Positions 44,530 through 53,111 are shown, counted from the stretch's first letter. The stretch is 64,000 nt of DNA from JBGTFE01 sp049799955 (GCA_049799955.1 JBARIW010000065.1:40013-104012); one strand, 5' to 3'. Made by a program: numbers and translations. Notes: generated from the letters alone by a model not told the origin.

Positions 44530-47118
44530 ATGATAGATGAAACACTGAACAACCACCTTGCTTGGTTTCTTGGTCCAAAAGCAGAAAATGCAGATGTAAT
44601 GGAAACAATGGTTCTGCAAATTTTGCGAGATTACTTTCATTGGCGAAAAAATTATTTTCCAGGAGACCCTATTCTTATTAATAAAGCTCTTCAACGAAGT
44701 TTCGAGGATGAACATGATTCAATAAATCAAAATATACACGAGTTAATGGCAGAATTGAGAAGAAATTTTCCATTCTATAGTCCCAGGTATATTGCACACG
44801 AACTTTCTGACACTCTTATGCCTTCAGTATTAGGTTATATCGCTGGAATGCTCTTTAATCCTAACAATGTAACTCCAGAAGCTGCTCCGGTTACTACTGA
44901 ACTTGAAATTGATGCCTGTAACTCAATTCTTTCAATGCTCGGATTTACTTTGCCTCCTTCACCACCGCCAACAGGAGAAGATGCTCGTGAATACTATAAA
45001 TATTCTGCTAATAAAGAATTTGGATGGGCACATATAACGTCGGGTGGAACCGTGGCAAATATTGAAGCCCTATGGGTGGCAAAGCAAGTAAGGTATTTTC
45101 CACTTTCGGTTCAGAAAGTTGCTAAATCTAAAAACTTAAATATTTCGATCAAACTCCCAAATGGAGAGTCTAAGGATATTCGTGACGTTGAAGAATATCA
45201 ATTAACACTTCTCAAGCCTAATGAATCAATCTACTTACTTCCTAAATATATTAAGGAAATACATCGCGTTGAAGATCTACCAGACGATCAAGCTGAACGG
45301 ATAGGTGAAATCGCTTGGAAATATCTTAATATTACTGAATACAGTTTATCACGTGGAACTGGTGTCTTATTTAGCAAATTTCAGCCTACAATATTAGTAG
45401 CTGGCACTCGGCACTATAGCATTTCTAAGGCTGCTGATGTTATTGGCATTGGACAACAAAATATTTTATCTGTGCGCACAGATAAAATGTTTAGAATTGA
45501 CATAAAAGACCTAGAAAAACACTTAACGCTATTAATTAAAAAGAAAAAAGTCCCACTCTGTGTTGTCGCAACCGCAGGAACGACTGAAGAAGGAGCAATT
45601 GATTCAATTCATGAAATAATTGATTTAAGAGCGAAAATGGAGAAGAATTATAATGCATCTTTCTGGTTGCATATTGATGCTGCTTGGGGAGGTTTTATTA
45701 GAAGCTTATTTAATTTTGTTATTGAGGACAAAATAACTGCTATCACGTCCAAGGTATCAAAGATGTTAAATTTTGAATATACAAATAATCTTTCTGAATG
45801 GCACAATAATTTCGGTGAGCGTGTAATTGAGCTTCTGAAGATTTCGGTGGATGGTACTACACTATTACATAATGAAACTGATTTAACTTTACAATCAGAC
45901 ATTATTGATAATTCCACGCTAGAATTAAATGAGCCTAAAAATCAGCCTATTGATGAAACATCTGAAGAGAGTAAACAAAGGAACAAAGATTTTGACGCCC
46001 GTAAAGTAGTCTTAACTGAAAAACTCCACGAGATGTCTGGCTTTATAAATGAAAATGCGTATGAGCGTTATCTTTCTTACTTAGAACGCTTTCCAAAGTA
46101 CTTTGCTGGACGTATAACGTCTCCGTCACTTCCTGATACATTTGATTTGACATTAAATGATCTTAATAATTTTATACAAAATTTTGTTACCGATGAGATT
46201 AATATACTTCCTGAATACTATAATAAGAAAATAAAAATAACTTGGCCTCCTATTGATGTTGGCTCTGCCTTCCTTGCTTTCCCAAAGGCTGAATCAATTA
46301 CAATTGATCCCCATAAATTAGGTTATGCACCATATCCTTGCGGATGCATAGCCTTTAAGAATGATCGAGTTCGATTATTTGTTCTACAAAAAGCTCCTTA
46401 TATTACTGCCAGTAAACAAGACTCGTTCCTACATATGCCTCCAAGACATACTGATCTTTCTAAAACAGAAGATGGTTTATCTAAAATAGTTATTGATTCT
46501 TTTAGTCCCTTTATTCTAGAAGGTTCAAAACCAGGAGCCGCAGCAGCAGCTCTCTGGCTGGCGGTTCGTACCGCCCCCCTCACAATGCGAAAGCACGGCA
46601 TGATCATTCGTGCATCTTTATTAGCAGCGCGTGAACTTTATGAATGGCTCGTAAGATGGAATGAAGCCATGGATTCGCAAGTTCCCGGTATTGATTATCA
46701 GTTCATTTCACTAACGCCTGATCCTCCAGATACTAACTTAGTTACATTCGTTGTTAAAAAAAAGACATCTAATATACTTTCTGACATGAATAAACTAACA
46801 AAATTAGTATATGAAAGATTTACAATTCAATCTGAGCTAGGCGAACGAGAATATAGTTATTCCCAACCATTTTTTTTATCTAATACAATAATGGATTGTA
46901 ATACTTACCCGACACAAACTCTAGAAGATTTCTTTAGACGTTGTGGCTTCCCGATTGAATCACGAAAAGAATATGAGGAAACAGGTTTAGTAGTGCTCAG
47001 AGCCTCTGTAATGAATCCATATATAACAGCAAGTCGAAGTTTATCCAAACAAGATTTTATACGTACATTTATTGAAGAACTTTCTCGTTCTGCTAGAAAG
47101 AGTGTACGCAATATTTAA
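44530..47118 (+). CDS. Long group II PLP-dependent decarboxylase
   Basis: A fold-type I PLP enzyme of the aromatic-amino-acid/glutamate decarboxylase class, but 862 residues instead of about 450-500. Motifs are HITSGGTVANIEALWVAKQ (about 172), CVVATAGTTEEGAIDSIHEI, the PLP Asp in FWLHIDAAWGGFIR (about 385), and the PLP lysine in ITIDPHKLGYAPYPCG (about 595). About 200 residues are inserted between the Asp and Lys blocks. Members make amines from amino acids; the substrate cannot be read here. It is an isolated cargo gene. Confidence 0.85.
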   Translation: MIDETLNNHLAWFLGPKAENADVMETMVLQILRDYFHWRKNYFPGDPILINKALQRSFEDEHDSINQNIHELMAELRRNFPFYSPRYIAHELSDTLMPSVLGYIAGMLFNPNNVTPEAAPVTTELEIDACNSILSMLGFTLPPSPPPTGEDAREYYKYSANKEFGWAHITSGGTVANIEALWVAKQVRYFPLSVQKVAKSKNLNISIKLPNGESKDIRDVEEYQLTLLKPNESIYLLPKYIKEIHRVEDLPDDQAERIGEIAWKYLNITEYSLSRGTGVLFSKFQPTILVAGTRHYSISKAADVIGIGQQNILSVRTDKMFRIDIKDLEKHLTLLIKKKKVPLCVVATAGTTEEGAIDSIHEIIDLRAKMEKNYNASFWLHIDAAWGGFIRSLFNFVIEDKITAITSKVSKMLNFEYTNNLSEWHNNFGERVIELLKISVDGTTLLHNETDLTLQSDIIDNSTLELNEPKNQPIDETSEESKQRNKDFDARKVVLTEKLHEMSGFINENAYERYLSYLERFPKYFAGRITSPSLPDTFDLTLNDLNNFIQNFVTDEINILPEYYNKKIKITWPPIDVGSAFLAFPKAESITIDPHKLGYAPYPCGCIAFKNDRVRLFVLQKAPYITASKQDSFLHMPPRHTDLSKTEDGLSKIVIDSFSPFILEGSKPGAAAAALWLAVRTAPLTMRKHGMIIRASLLAARELYEWLVRWNEAMDSQVPGIDYQFISLTPDPPDTNLVTFVVKKKTSNILSDMNKLTKLVYERFTIQSELGEREYSYSQPFFLSNTIMDCNTYPTQTLEDFFRRCGFPIESRKEYEETGLVVLRASVMNPYITASRSLSKQDFIRTFIEELSRSARKSVRNI

Positions 47119-47216
47119 AATTACTAAAATATTTCGTCTGTTTGCGATGTTTAGCTACACTATTTACAAATCTTAAAGAAATTATTGGTTAACTTACACT
47201 TTAAATAAAAGTGTAG

Positions 47217-47387
47217 TTATTAAGAAAGCTCATTAAAGGGAATCCTTTCCGTCATCTTCATAGCGAAATAAAAACGGAAAGACCTAAAGATGATCCGGAA
47301 TATGTAGCCCGTGAAAGGCAATTATATTGCGATTATTTAAGCGCAATAAAGATTTCTCCTCCAAAGTGTGTAATTTGTAGTAAGTAG
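47217..47387 (+). pseudogene. Gene fragment without start codon
   Basis: An open frame of 56 codons, LIKGNPFRHLHSEIKTERP ... ARERQLYCDYLSAIKIS, ending CVICSK, with protein-like composition but no ATG and no ribosome site. It is probably the C-terminal remnant of a lost cargo gene just before right-end relic B. The remaining bases of 47119-47795 hold no gene. Confidence 0.35.
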
Positions 47388-47414
47388 CTTAATATTCTTG
47401 TTAAAACTTATTGG

Positions 47415-47551
47415 CAGCAGTTCCCAAGTTTATTAGCATAAAAATTGGTAGTATTTTATACAATGTTAAACACAGTTCCCATCTTTAATAAAAAGACAAA
47501 AAAAACCACTGCGTAGAATCAACAACTTACGAGCAGTTTAATTACCAACTT
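47415..47551. repeat. Relic B of the Tn7-like right end
   Basis: About 135 bases are clearly homologous, in the same orientation, to 52617-52755 at the true right end, including all three AGTTCCC.ACTTTA-type sites (47419, 47474, about 47539) and the segment GAATCAACAACTTACGAGC. The terminal 14-18 bases with ACA are lost. Confidence 0.85.
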
Positions 47552-47795
47552 GGTGATAAATTCTTCCTGTTTTTATTCCTTTAATTCTAGTAACTAATCC
47601 AAGAGAACCAATATTTTGAATATTTACCTAATGCTTGTATTGTTAAAGTGTCATAATCCGGACTCAAAGGTTTTTCCGAAGCGATTAAAGCAATCTTCTA
47701 AGAGACGCAGGCACAGCTTTGCATCGTTCATTTTGTTCGACATTCACTTTTGATGTTTCGCACGAAGCGATATGAAGTCGTTGCTGAATTTGTTA

Positions 47796-48389
47796 TCAGG
47801 TATTCCTTTTCAGAAAAATGTATATAAACTCTCTATGATATTGGTAGTGATCGTAAATCGTGTAGTCCGGCGAGAATAATTTCTCGATAGCCTGAAAAGT
47901 AAAGTCATGCTTGTGATAGGGATTGTAGTGAGTAGTCTTTCTTGTCGGATAGGTAATTAGTGCTTCATCAATTCGAAGCGACTTAAACAAATTGACTAAT
48001 TGATCTGGATGTTCTAAATGCTCTATTGTTTCTATGCTTACTGCGAAATTGATTTGCTTATCAGTGTAAAAATCCTCGATTGAGGAACAGATGAACTCAT
48101 TTCGGTCGTTTTTATAATGTTCGTTTGCATAATCTATTGCCTCCTGATAAATATCTACTCCTATGACATTGCTTACGTCAGGGGTTTTTTGAGTTAACAT
48201 ATAGGTGCCGTATCCACAGCCGCACGCTATGTCCAGGACAACCCCTTTGATATGCTGTCTTGCAAAATGATATCGCATATAGTGCATTTCAATTGCATAC
48301 TGCCTTTCTATTTCATTCAATTCTTCCTTATCAAAGTAGAATCTTTCGACTGAAACAGACTTAACGATTCCTTTTGTTTGCTTTTTCAT
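47796..48389 (-). CDS. Class I SAM-dependent methyltransferase
   Basis: A protein of 197 residues. The SAM-binding motif I is VLDIACGCGYGTYML (about 51-65), the acidic residue follows in NVIGVDIYQEAIDYAN, and a motif-IV-like NFAVSIETIEHLEHPDQL lies near 110. This Methyltransf_11/23-type fold methylates small molecules. It is the last gene of a five-gene minus-strand cluster with two kinase-like proteins, a glycosyltransferase and an unknown protein, so it may modify a sugar or glycoside. Confidence 0.82.
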   Translation of the reverse strand: MKKQTKGIVKSVSVERFYFDKEELNEIERQYAIEMHYMRYHFARQHIKGVVLDIACGCGYGTYMLTQKTPDVSNVIGVDIYQEAIDYANEHYKNDRNEFICSSIEDFYTDKQINFAVSIETIEHLEHPDQLVNLFKSLRIDEALITYPTRKTTHYNPYHKHDFTFQAIEKLFSPDYTIYDHYQYHREFIYIFLKRNT

Positions 48390-48419
48390 ATTTTTTAATC
48401 TTTATCAAAAAGAAATTGT

Positions 48420-49700
48420 TCAATCCATTTTAACCTTTGCTTTCATTTTCTTTAATCCTAAAAAAGGAATTTGGTTTTTCACCGCAAGGTTAAATCTTTT
48501 TCCATTTACAAGGCTTTCTTCAAAAATAAATATGACTGAAGGGGTGTCAGATAAGTAAATACCTTCGGCAATATTTCTTGCGACCGAGTTAACCGAATAG
48601 TGATGATTCAGGTTATATGTCCAGTTTTTCATTGTCTTGGAAAAATGAACGTAATAATCTTCCTCGATGCGGAGAAATTCCTTGTTTTTAATATAATCAT
48701 CATTACCTTTGCGGATGGATTCACATATTTCGGTAAATTTAGTCTCGAATGACTCTGCGCGAAAATACTGTGTGTCGAGATATGTATTTATATCTTTATT
48801 ATCAATATATTTTTCGATATTCTCGACATATCTCTCAATCTTGGTTCTTGGTATTTTATATCCTTTGAATTTTAAGAGGTCGAAATCAGAAACGATTAAA
48901 ATATTTTGTGATACTACTCCAAGCTCAGAAAGATTTTGAATAATATTTTTAATCACATCCAACTGATGAAGATCTGCCTCGCCCAAAAATTTGAGTTTGT
49001 TACCATTCTTATCGAGACCGAAATGATCTTCTAGTGAATCACAAAACCCGACGACTCCACCTTCATGAGTCAATCTTAAACACTTATAGAAAATCAGCCG
49101 TATTTTCTCGACGCTAAAGCCTTTCGCAATTATTTGGAAAAGCTCCTTTTGAAACAGTATTGATATAGCGAGCTCCTTTAAAAACATTACTGCATTCAAA
49201 TATTTTTCAAAATGATCGGCATTCACAGCATATCGTTCAAACATTTTTCTAAAATTTTCTACTTCTTCTTGCGTTCGACGATAGGCAATATCGTGACACG
49301 CTTGGATAAGGTAGCTTTTATCTCTATTCAGATCGAACTTTAATTTATTTTCGATATATTCATTTTTCAAATCAGTGTCGGGAAAGATTAGGTATAACTT
49401 TGAAAAGAATGCTTTTTTCTGCGCTTTATCCGTTTGATTTTTTTGAAGAATGTAATTTTTGTATAAATGCGGTTGTTGTTGTTTCAGTTGTTCAGTGTAA
49501 TACTCCTCCGCCTCGGCGGCAATTTGATTCGCCAAACCGAGCTGAGTCAATTTTTTTCTTTTCAACTTGGCAGCAAGACTAGTTATTTCTTCTACAGGTA
49601 TATTTGAAATGTCGTCATTACTAAGTGTATCTATCGCGTTAAGATACCGAAGCTTTAGCGATTCAGTCTGAATTTCGATTATTTGATCAATGTCTTTCAT
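48420..49700 (-). CDS. Hypothetical protein of the kinase/glycosyltransferase cluster
   Basis: A protein of 426 residues from the ATG at 49700 (MKDIDQIIEIQ), which has GAGGAAA upstream; 49715 would be a TTG start. It is largely helical with no signal peptide or membrane segment. Notable stretches are LTHEGGVVGFCDSLEDHFGL (about 215), ILIVSDFDLLKFKGYKIPR (about 268) and the C-terminal HHYSVNSVARNIAEGIYLSD. I do not recognise a family. The start overlaps nothing but lies 2 bases from the preceding stop, so it is in the operon. Confidence 0.55.
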   Translation of the reverse strand: MKDIDQIIEIQTESLKLRYLNAIDTLSNDDISNIPVEEITSLAAKLKRKKLTQLGLANQIAAEAEEYYTEQLKQQQPHLYKNYILQKNQTDKAQKKAFFSKLYLIFPDTDLKNEYIENKLKFDLNRDKSYLIQACHDIAYRRTQEEVENFRKMFERYAVNADHFEKYLNAVMFLKELAISILFQKELFQIIAKGFSVEKIRLIFYKCLRLTHEGGVVGFCDSLEDHFGLDKNGNKLKFLGEADLHQLDVIKNIIQNLSELGVVSQNILIVSDFDLLKFKGYKIPRTKIERYVENIEKYIDNKDINTYLDTQYFRAESFETKFTEICESIRKGNDDYIKNKEFLRIEEDYYVHFSKTMKNWTYNLNHHYSVNSVARNIAEGIYLSDTPSVIFIFEESLVNGKRFNLAVKNQIPFLGLKKMKAKVKMD

Positions 49701-49701
49701 T

Positions 49702-50802
49702 TTAGATTTCCTCAAATATTTCTTTTATTCGATTGAAAAAGTGACTATTTGAAAAATTGTCTAAATAATAAGTAGATAAATGACTTGATTTAGATTCTTT
49801 ATGCAAAAATGCAAGATATGCTTTTCCAAATATCTCGGCTTGAGCTTTACAGTCACCAAATTCAAATAGGTAGCCATTGATACCATGCTTAACAATTTCA
49901 CTTATTCCTCCAACATTCGCAGAAGCGACTTTTATCCCCAAATAATTTGCTTCCAGAAACACGGTTGGAGTGCATTCGGAAACGGAATGAAGAGTTACTA
50001 AAGACGCTCGTGAAATATACTTTTCAGGAGAAATATTTGTTTTTATTATCCTAACCTTATTATCCAATTTTCTCTTTACTATCTCGCTTTTCAGTTCATT
50101 TATATAAGCTCTTTCTCTAGGGTTAGCACCTCTCGCGCCTACAAAAAGAAGTTGTGCAGAATTAGGACTATAATCAGTCAGAAATATCTCGAAAGCAATT
50201 AATGTGAGAATCGGGTTTTTTCTTTCATAAACTGTTCCGAGCTGTAAAATCCTGAAAATTTTATCTCGTTTATACTCTTTAATTGGCATGTCTTCATTAA
50301 TTGTAATAGGCACGACATAAAATTTATTCTTTCCAATTTCTTTTGAATAGAAATTAGCTGTATGAGTGCTGGGAAACAAAATCAATTGAAATTGATTAAA
50401 TATTTGACGGATATTTACATCAGACTCAGATTGCCAAAGATTTCTTTTCAAAAGCCCTTCATTTATTTCTTCGTGAACTCTAAGTAAAGTCGTTGATTTC
50501 GGGAAAAACGGAAAAATTTTGATAAATGTACTGTAAGAAAAGATCGACTCACAAATAATCATTTTTACATTCGAATCCAAACTGCTGTAAAAATTAGAAT
50601 TCTGAATATGGTCAATTAGTTTACTACTCAAGCGGAATGTTTTGAAGCCGTGTTTTCTAAATATTGTTTCTCCATATTTTCCCTTTTTCCCAATAATCAA
50701 TACGTCATAGCCAATGCTCTTAAGATACCGAGACAGAATGAGGCTTTGGGTTAACACGCCACTAATATTAAATGAATGAATTATTAAAATAATTACTTTC
50801 AT
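49702..50802 (-). CDS. Glycosyltransferase, GT4-type
   Basis: A GT-B fold glycosyltransferase of 366 residues. The N-terminal domain begins MKVIILIIHSFNISGVLTQS. The C-terminal donor-binding domain has ILQLGTVYERKNPILTLIAF (about 190), SLVTLHSVSECTPTVFLEAN (about 275) and NVGGISEIVKHGINGYLFEF (about 305), with the E-x(7)-E type pattern of GT family 4. It transfers a nucleotide-activated sugar; the acceptor is unknown. It is in the middle of a five-gene minus-strand cluster. Confidence 0.88.
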   Translation of the reverse strand: MKVIILIIHSFNISGVLTQSLILSRYLKSIGYDVLIIGKKGKYGETIFRKHGFKTFRLSSKLIDHIQNSNFYSSLDSNVKMIICESIFSYSTFIKIFPFFPKSTTLLRVHEEINEGLLKRNLWQSESDVNIRQIFNQFQLILFPSTHTANFYSKEIGKNKFYVVPITINEDMPIKEYKRDKIFRILQLGTVYERKNPILTLIAFEIFLTDYSPNSAQLLFVGARGANPRERAYINELKSEIVKRKLDNKVRIIKTNISPEKYISRASLVTLHSVSECTPTVFLEANYLGIKVASANVGGISEIVKHGINGYLFEFGDCKAQAEIFGKAYLAFLHKESKSSHLSTYYLDNFSNSHFFNRIKEIFEEI

Positions 50803-50835
50803 ATCCTTAATTCTTTTTCCGGATGTAACATCTGC

Positions 50836-51441
50836 TTAAAAAACCGATTCAATAATCTCCTCGATGAAATAAGAATTCGCTAAATCAATGACTTTTACTC
50901 CGTGTGTAATCGCTTCTTTCTTGTAACGTTCATTAGAAGATTTAACCCATTCTATTTGCATCTGCTTTTGCTCCTCAGAAAACATACTGGGCGGACCGCC
51001 TAATCCACGAGTGTAAATTGTATCTTTTATCAAATCGTAATTCTCGTTAACCAGAATCAAAGCTTTAACATTATGATTTACATTTTCTAAACTTGCAGCC
51101 TGTTTAGGTAAAACTGCAACCCCCTCAATAATCAGACATTCATTGTCTTTTTTATCGTTAATAATTCTGGTTATGCCAAGCCAAACGTCTTCGCTTTCCC
51201 TGTCCACGGCACTGATCAATTGTTTTAGGGGGATTTTATTAAAAACATCAGCAGGGCTTCCTATATTTTTTGCATCAAATATAAAAAGTCCTGGAAAGTT
51301 TTGTTGGTTTTCATTTTTTCGCATCTCAGACCTAATCATATCAGTGGACAAATAAGGGATTTTTAGCCGCTTCGAAAGTGTTTTTGCAACCGTAGTTTTT
51401 CCGATAGCTGGTGCGCCGCCAATCAAAATGATTTTTTTCAT
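50836..51441 (-). CDS. P-loop kinase-like protein (2-phosphoglycerate kinase/AAA_33-like)
   Basis: A protein of 201 residues. Walker A is LIGGAPAIGKTTVAKTLSKR (about 5-24), then LSTDMIRSEMRK and ECLIIEGVAVLP, the layout of small-molecule P-loop kinases such as 2-phosphoglycerate kinase or the chloramphenicol/zeta-toxin-like group. The substrate is unknown. It is located between the kinase-fold gene and the glycosyltransferase in the same operon; a phosphorylated sugar or sugar acid is a guess. Confidence 0.72.
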   Translation of the reverse strand: MKKIILIGGAPAIGKTTVAKTLSKRLKIPYLSTDMIRSEMRKNENQQNFPGLFIFDAKNIGSPADVFNKIPLKQLISAVDRESEDVWLGITRIINDKKDNECLIIEGVAVLPKQAASLENVNHNVKALILVNENYDLIKDTIYTRGLGGPPSMFSEEQKQMQIEWVKSSNERYKKEAITHGVKVIDLANSYFIEEIIESVF

Positions 51442-51447
51442 ATTCTT

Positions 51448-52305
51448 TTAACTGTTTAAGGCATTTTCTATTAAGTCGGACCATAATGATTTTTCTTTAC
51501 TTTCTATTTGGGTCAATACGCTAATATAATGCTCGACTGAATCTATCTTTGATAATGAAATTAAAGGATAGAAAATAGTATTTTTATAAATGAATGGCGA
51601 CGCAATTGATATAATTTTTTCTTCAATCTCGACAAGATTACGGTGTTTAATAGCAGAAATACCAGGATGTTTAAGCAAAATATAAGCTCTTCTTCGTTTT
51701 CCGAGAATTTCTTTTACCGGTATCGTTTTGCGTTCATAGTATTTCCACACATTCGGGCAAAGATAATTTTGTTCTTCGTGAAATAAAATCGTAGCCAATT
51801 CAAGCATAATTTTATTTTGGACAAATAGGTTATATTTTTTTTCAGTCATCATCTTTCTGCCGATCACCAGTGGGGATTCAAAATCGACTAGAAAAATCGT
51901 ACGGCTTTTGCTGTCAAAGATGATATTTCTCGGAGCGAAGTCTCGCCAGTAAAACGATTTGGACTTTATCCAATTAAGAATATCTGCCAACATATTGATA
52001 TAAAATCTCCGGCGCTTATGCTGCCTCATTATTTCGATTTCAAGATTAACTCCCTTACAGTATTCCATAACTAATGTATTATCATCAGCTATCCATTTAA
52101 TTACTCTTGGAACGCTGATCCGGAATTTAAACTTTGTGTTTGCGCCTGTAAAAGTGTCGTTCTTTACGAGCCATCGTTTTACTCTTGTTAAATTACACAG
52201 TTCTTTCGATGTAGTTCTTTTTGTTACAAATATATCTCCATTATCTTCTAATAGCGAGATTCTTCCTTCTTCTAAAGATGTAACGGAAAATATATGAGAA
52301 ACCAT
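51448..52305 (-). CDS. Protein-kinase-fold small-molecule kinase (LPS kinase/APH-like)
   Basis: A protein of 285 residues with the kinase catalytic loop FYWRDFAPRNIIFD (about 117; Asp and Asn of HxDxxxxN) and a DFG-equivalent IFLVDFESPLV (about 140). The nucleotide lobe is short (ISLLEDNGDIFVTKRTTSKE), as in LPS core heptose kinases and APH enzymes. It is the first gene of the cluster, 6 bases before the P-loop kinase gene. It may phosphorylate a glycan or antibiotic-like sugar. Confidence 0.68.
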   Translation of the reverse strand: MVSHIFSVTSLEEGRISLLEDNGDIFVTKRTTSKELCNLTRVKRWLVKNDTFTGANTKFKFRISVPRVIKWIADDNTLVMEYCKGVNLEIEIMRQHKRRRFYINMLADILNWIKSKSFYWRDFAPRNIIFDSKSRTIFLVDFESPLVIGRKMMTEKKYNLFVQNKIMLELATILFHEEQNYLCPNVWKYYERKTIPVKEILGKRRRAYILLKHPGISAIKHRNLVEIEEKIISIASPFIYKNTIFYPLISLSKIDSVEHYISVLTQIESKEKSLWSDLIENALNS

Positions 52306-52616
52306 TTCACTTTGCTCGCCACGACAATTCAGTTCTAATTATTTAAGGTAAAAATATTTGTATTGTCTATGAACTAATAACATCAGACAAATAAAAATTG
52401 AATAGTATAAACAGACACTGGATTAATCGTTTCTTAAAACTTGTTATGTCCTTTAATTATTTATCACATGAACCAATTATAAAACATAATCTTCTGTGGG
52501 AGCGTGTGCCAACATCACCTAAAACCCTGACTTGTAAAAAATATTACTGTAATGAAGCGTTTTCGATTTTTGAAGTCACATCTCACAAGTTTCTCTAAAA
52601 TGTCAAAACTTGTTGA
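52306..52616. other. AT-rich intergenic DNA before the right end
   Basis: No gene, terminator or repeat is recognised; it presumably contains the promoter of the minus-strand kinase/glycosyltransferase cluster. Confidence 0.35.
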
Positions 52617-52769
52617 CACCAGTTCCCGACTTTATTAGCATAAAAATTGGTGGTATTTTATACAATGTTAAACATAGTTCCCAACTTTAACCAAAAAGCA
52701 CAAAAAAACTGCTACGCAGAATCAACAACTTACGAGCGGTTCAGTTCCCAACTTTATTAGCGCACTACA
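52617..52769. repeat. True right end of the Tn7-like transposon
   Basis: Three TnsB-type sites at 52621-52639, 52676-52690 and 52743-52761 (AGTTCCC.ACTTTA..AGC) point inward, and the terminal GCGCACTACA is followed by the ATATT duplication at 52770-52774. Confidence 0.9.
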
Positions 52770-52774
52770 ATATT

Positions 52775-52823
52775 TGTCTTAGGCTAATAAAGTTTCAGAC
52801 TGTGCTAATAAAGTTTCAGACTG
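52775..52823. repeat. Left end of a second Tn7-like element
   Basis: TGTCTTAGGC then two identical 20-bp repeats GCTAATAAAGTTTCAGACTG (52783-52802 and 52804-52823). The tip fits the same TGT, seven bases ending GC, TAATAAAGT rule, and it begins directly after the ATATT duplication. No matching right end and no second tns set are seen in the window. Confidence 0.8.
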
Positions 52824-52850
52824 AAATTTTGTCTCCAAATATACAATTAG

Positions 52851-52881
52851 GAAAGGGTTCTCTGAATCAGAGAACCCTTTC
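52851..52881. terminator. Strong hairpin, probable terminator
   Basis: Perfect 15-base arms (52851-52865 and 52867-52881) around a single base, with T-rich sequence on the plus side (CTTCTTTT). It may end a minus-strand transcript of the small ORF at 52900-53004 or a lost plus-strand gene. Confidence 0.7.
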
Positions 52882-52899
52882 TTCTTTTGAAATTTTGAT

Positions 52900-53004
52900 T
52901 CATTGCAGTTCAAGAATATTTCTTAAATCTTTTAAGGCTTCATCAATGGTGTGCTCCTGCAAGGTAATTATATCTCGCCGAAAGTGGGAATCATATCTTG
53001 CCAT
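52900..53004 (-). CDS. Small ORF or gene tail beside the 23-bp repeats
   Basis: 34 codons from an ATG at 53004: MARYDSHFRRDIITLQEHTI, then DEALKDLRNILELQ and stop. The composition is protein-like and a hairpin follows. It could be the C-terminus of a lost gene (there is an in-frame stop shortly upstream) or a short peptide. Confidence 0.3.
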   Translation of the reverse strand: MARYDSHFRRDIITLQEHTIDEALKDLRNILELQ

Positions 53005-53025
53005 TTGAGGCAATCATATCTTTCC
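52966..53025. repeat. Three 23-bp spaced repeats (AATCATATCTTGCC type)
   Basis: AATTATATCTCGCC (52966), AATCATATCTTGCC (52989) and AATCATATCTTTCC (53012) recur with exactly 23-bp spacing. They resemble transposase-binding arrays at ends of retroviral-integrase-type elements, but differ from the AATAAAGT sites of the Tn7-like ends. Confidence 0.65.
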
Positions 53026-53061
53026 ACATAAATTATGTAACTTTATTTCTTATATTTACAG

Positions 53062-53111
53062 AAAACGGTTGGCTTTCTTCAGATAAGATTCTGAGTGATG
53101 CCAACCGTTTT
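53062..53111 (+). terminator. Intrinsic terminator-like hairpin
   Basis: Arms 53062-53073 and 53100-53111 (AAAACGGTTGGC with its complement) enclose a 26-base loop and run into TTTTTATTT. The transcript it would end is not identified. Confidence 0.6.

Larger units (their letters stand above)
26842..52769. mobile_element. Complete Tn7-like transposon, 25.9 kb
   Basis: The left tip TGTGATTTGC starts at 26842 and the right tip, read inward from 52769, is TGTAGTGCGC. Both have TGT, seven bases ending GC, then (A/T)AATAAAGT. Identical 5-bp ATATT flanks lie at 26837-26841 and 52770-52774, the duplication length known for Tn7. It encodes TniQ/TnsD, TnsC, TnsB and TnsA on the minus strand next to the pilC-proximal end. 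Cargo runs from 34.0 to 52.3 kb. No TnsE, Cas gene or CRISPR array is seen. Confidence 0.92.

Noticed and set aside
26842..52769. CRISPR-associated transposon (CAST)
   Set aside because: The Tn7-like genes prompted a search for Cas12k, Cascade genes and repeat-spacer arrays; none is visible on either strand.
53030..53070. Possible right end of the second Tn7-like element (AACTTTATTTC ... TACA)
   Set aside because: Spacing between the TGT-like tip and AATAAAGT is 9 instead of 7 bases, there is only one site, and no ATATT follows.
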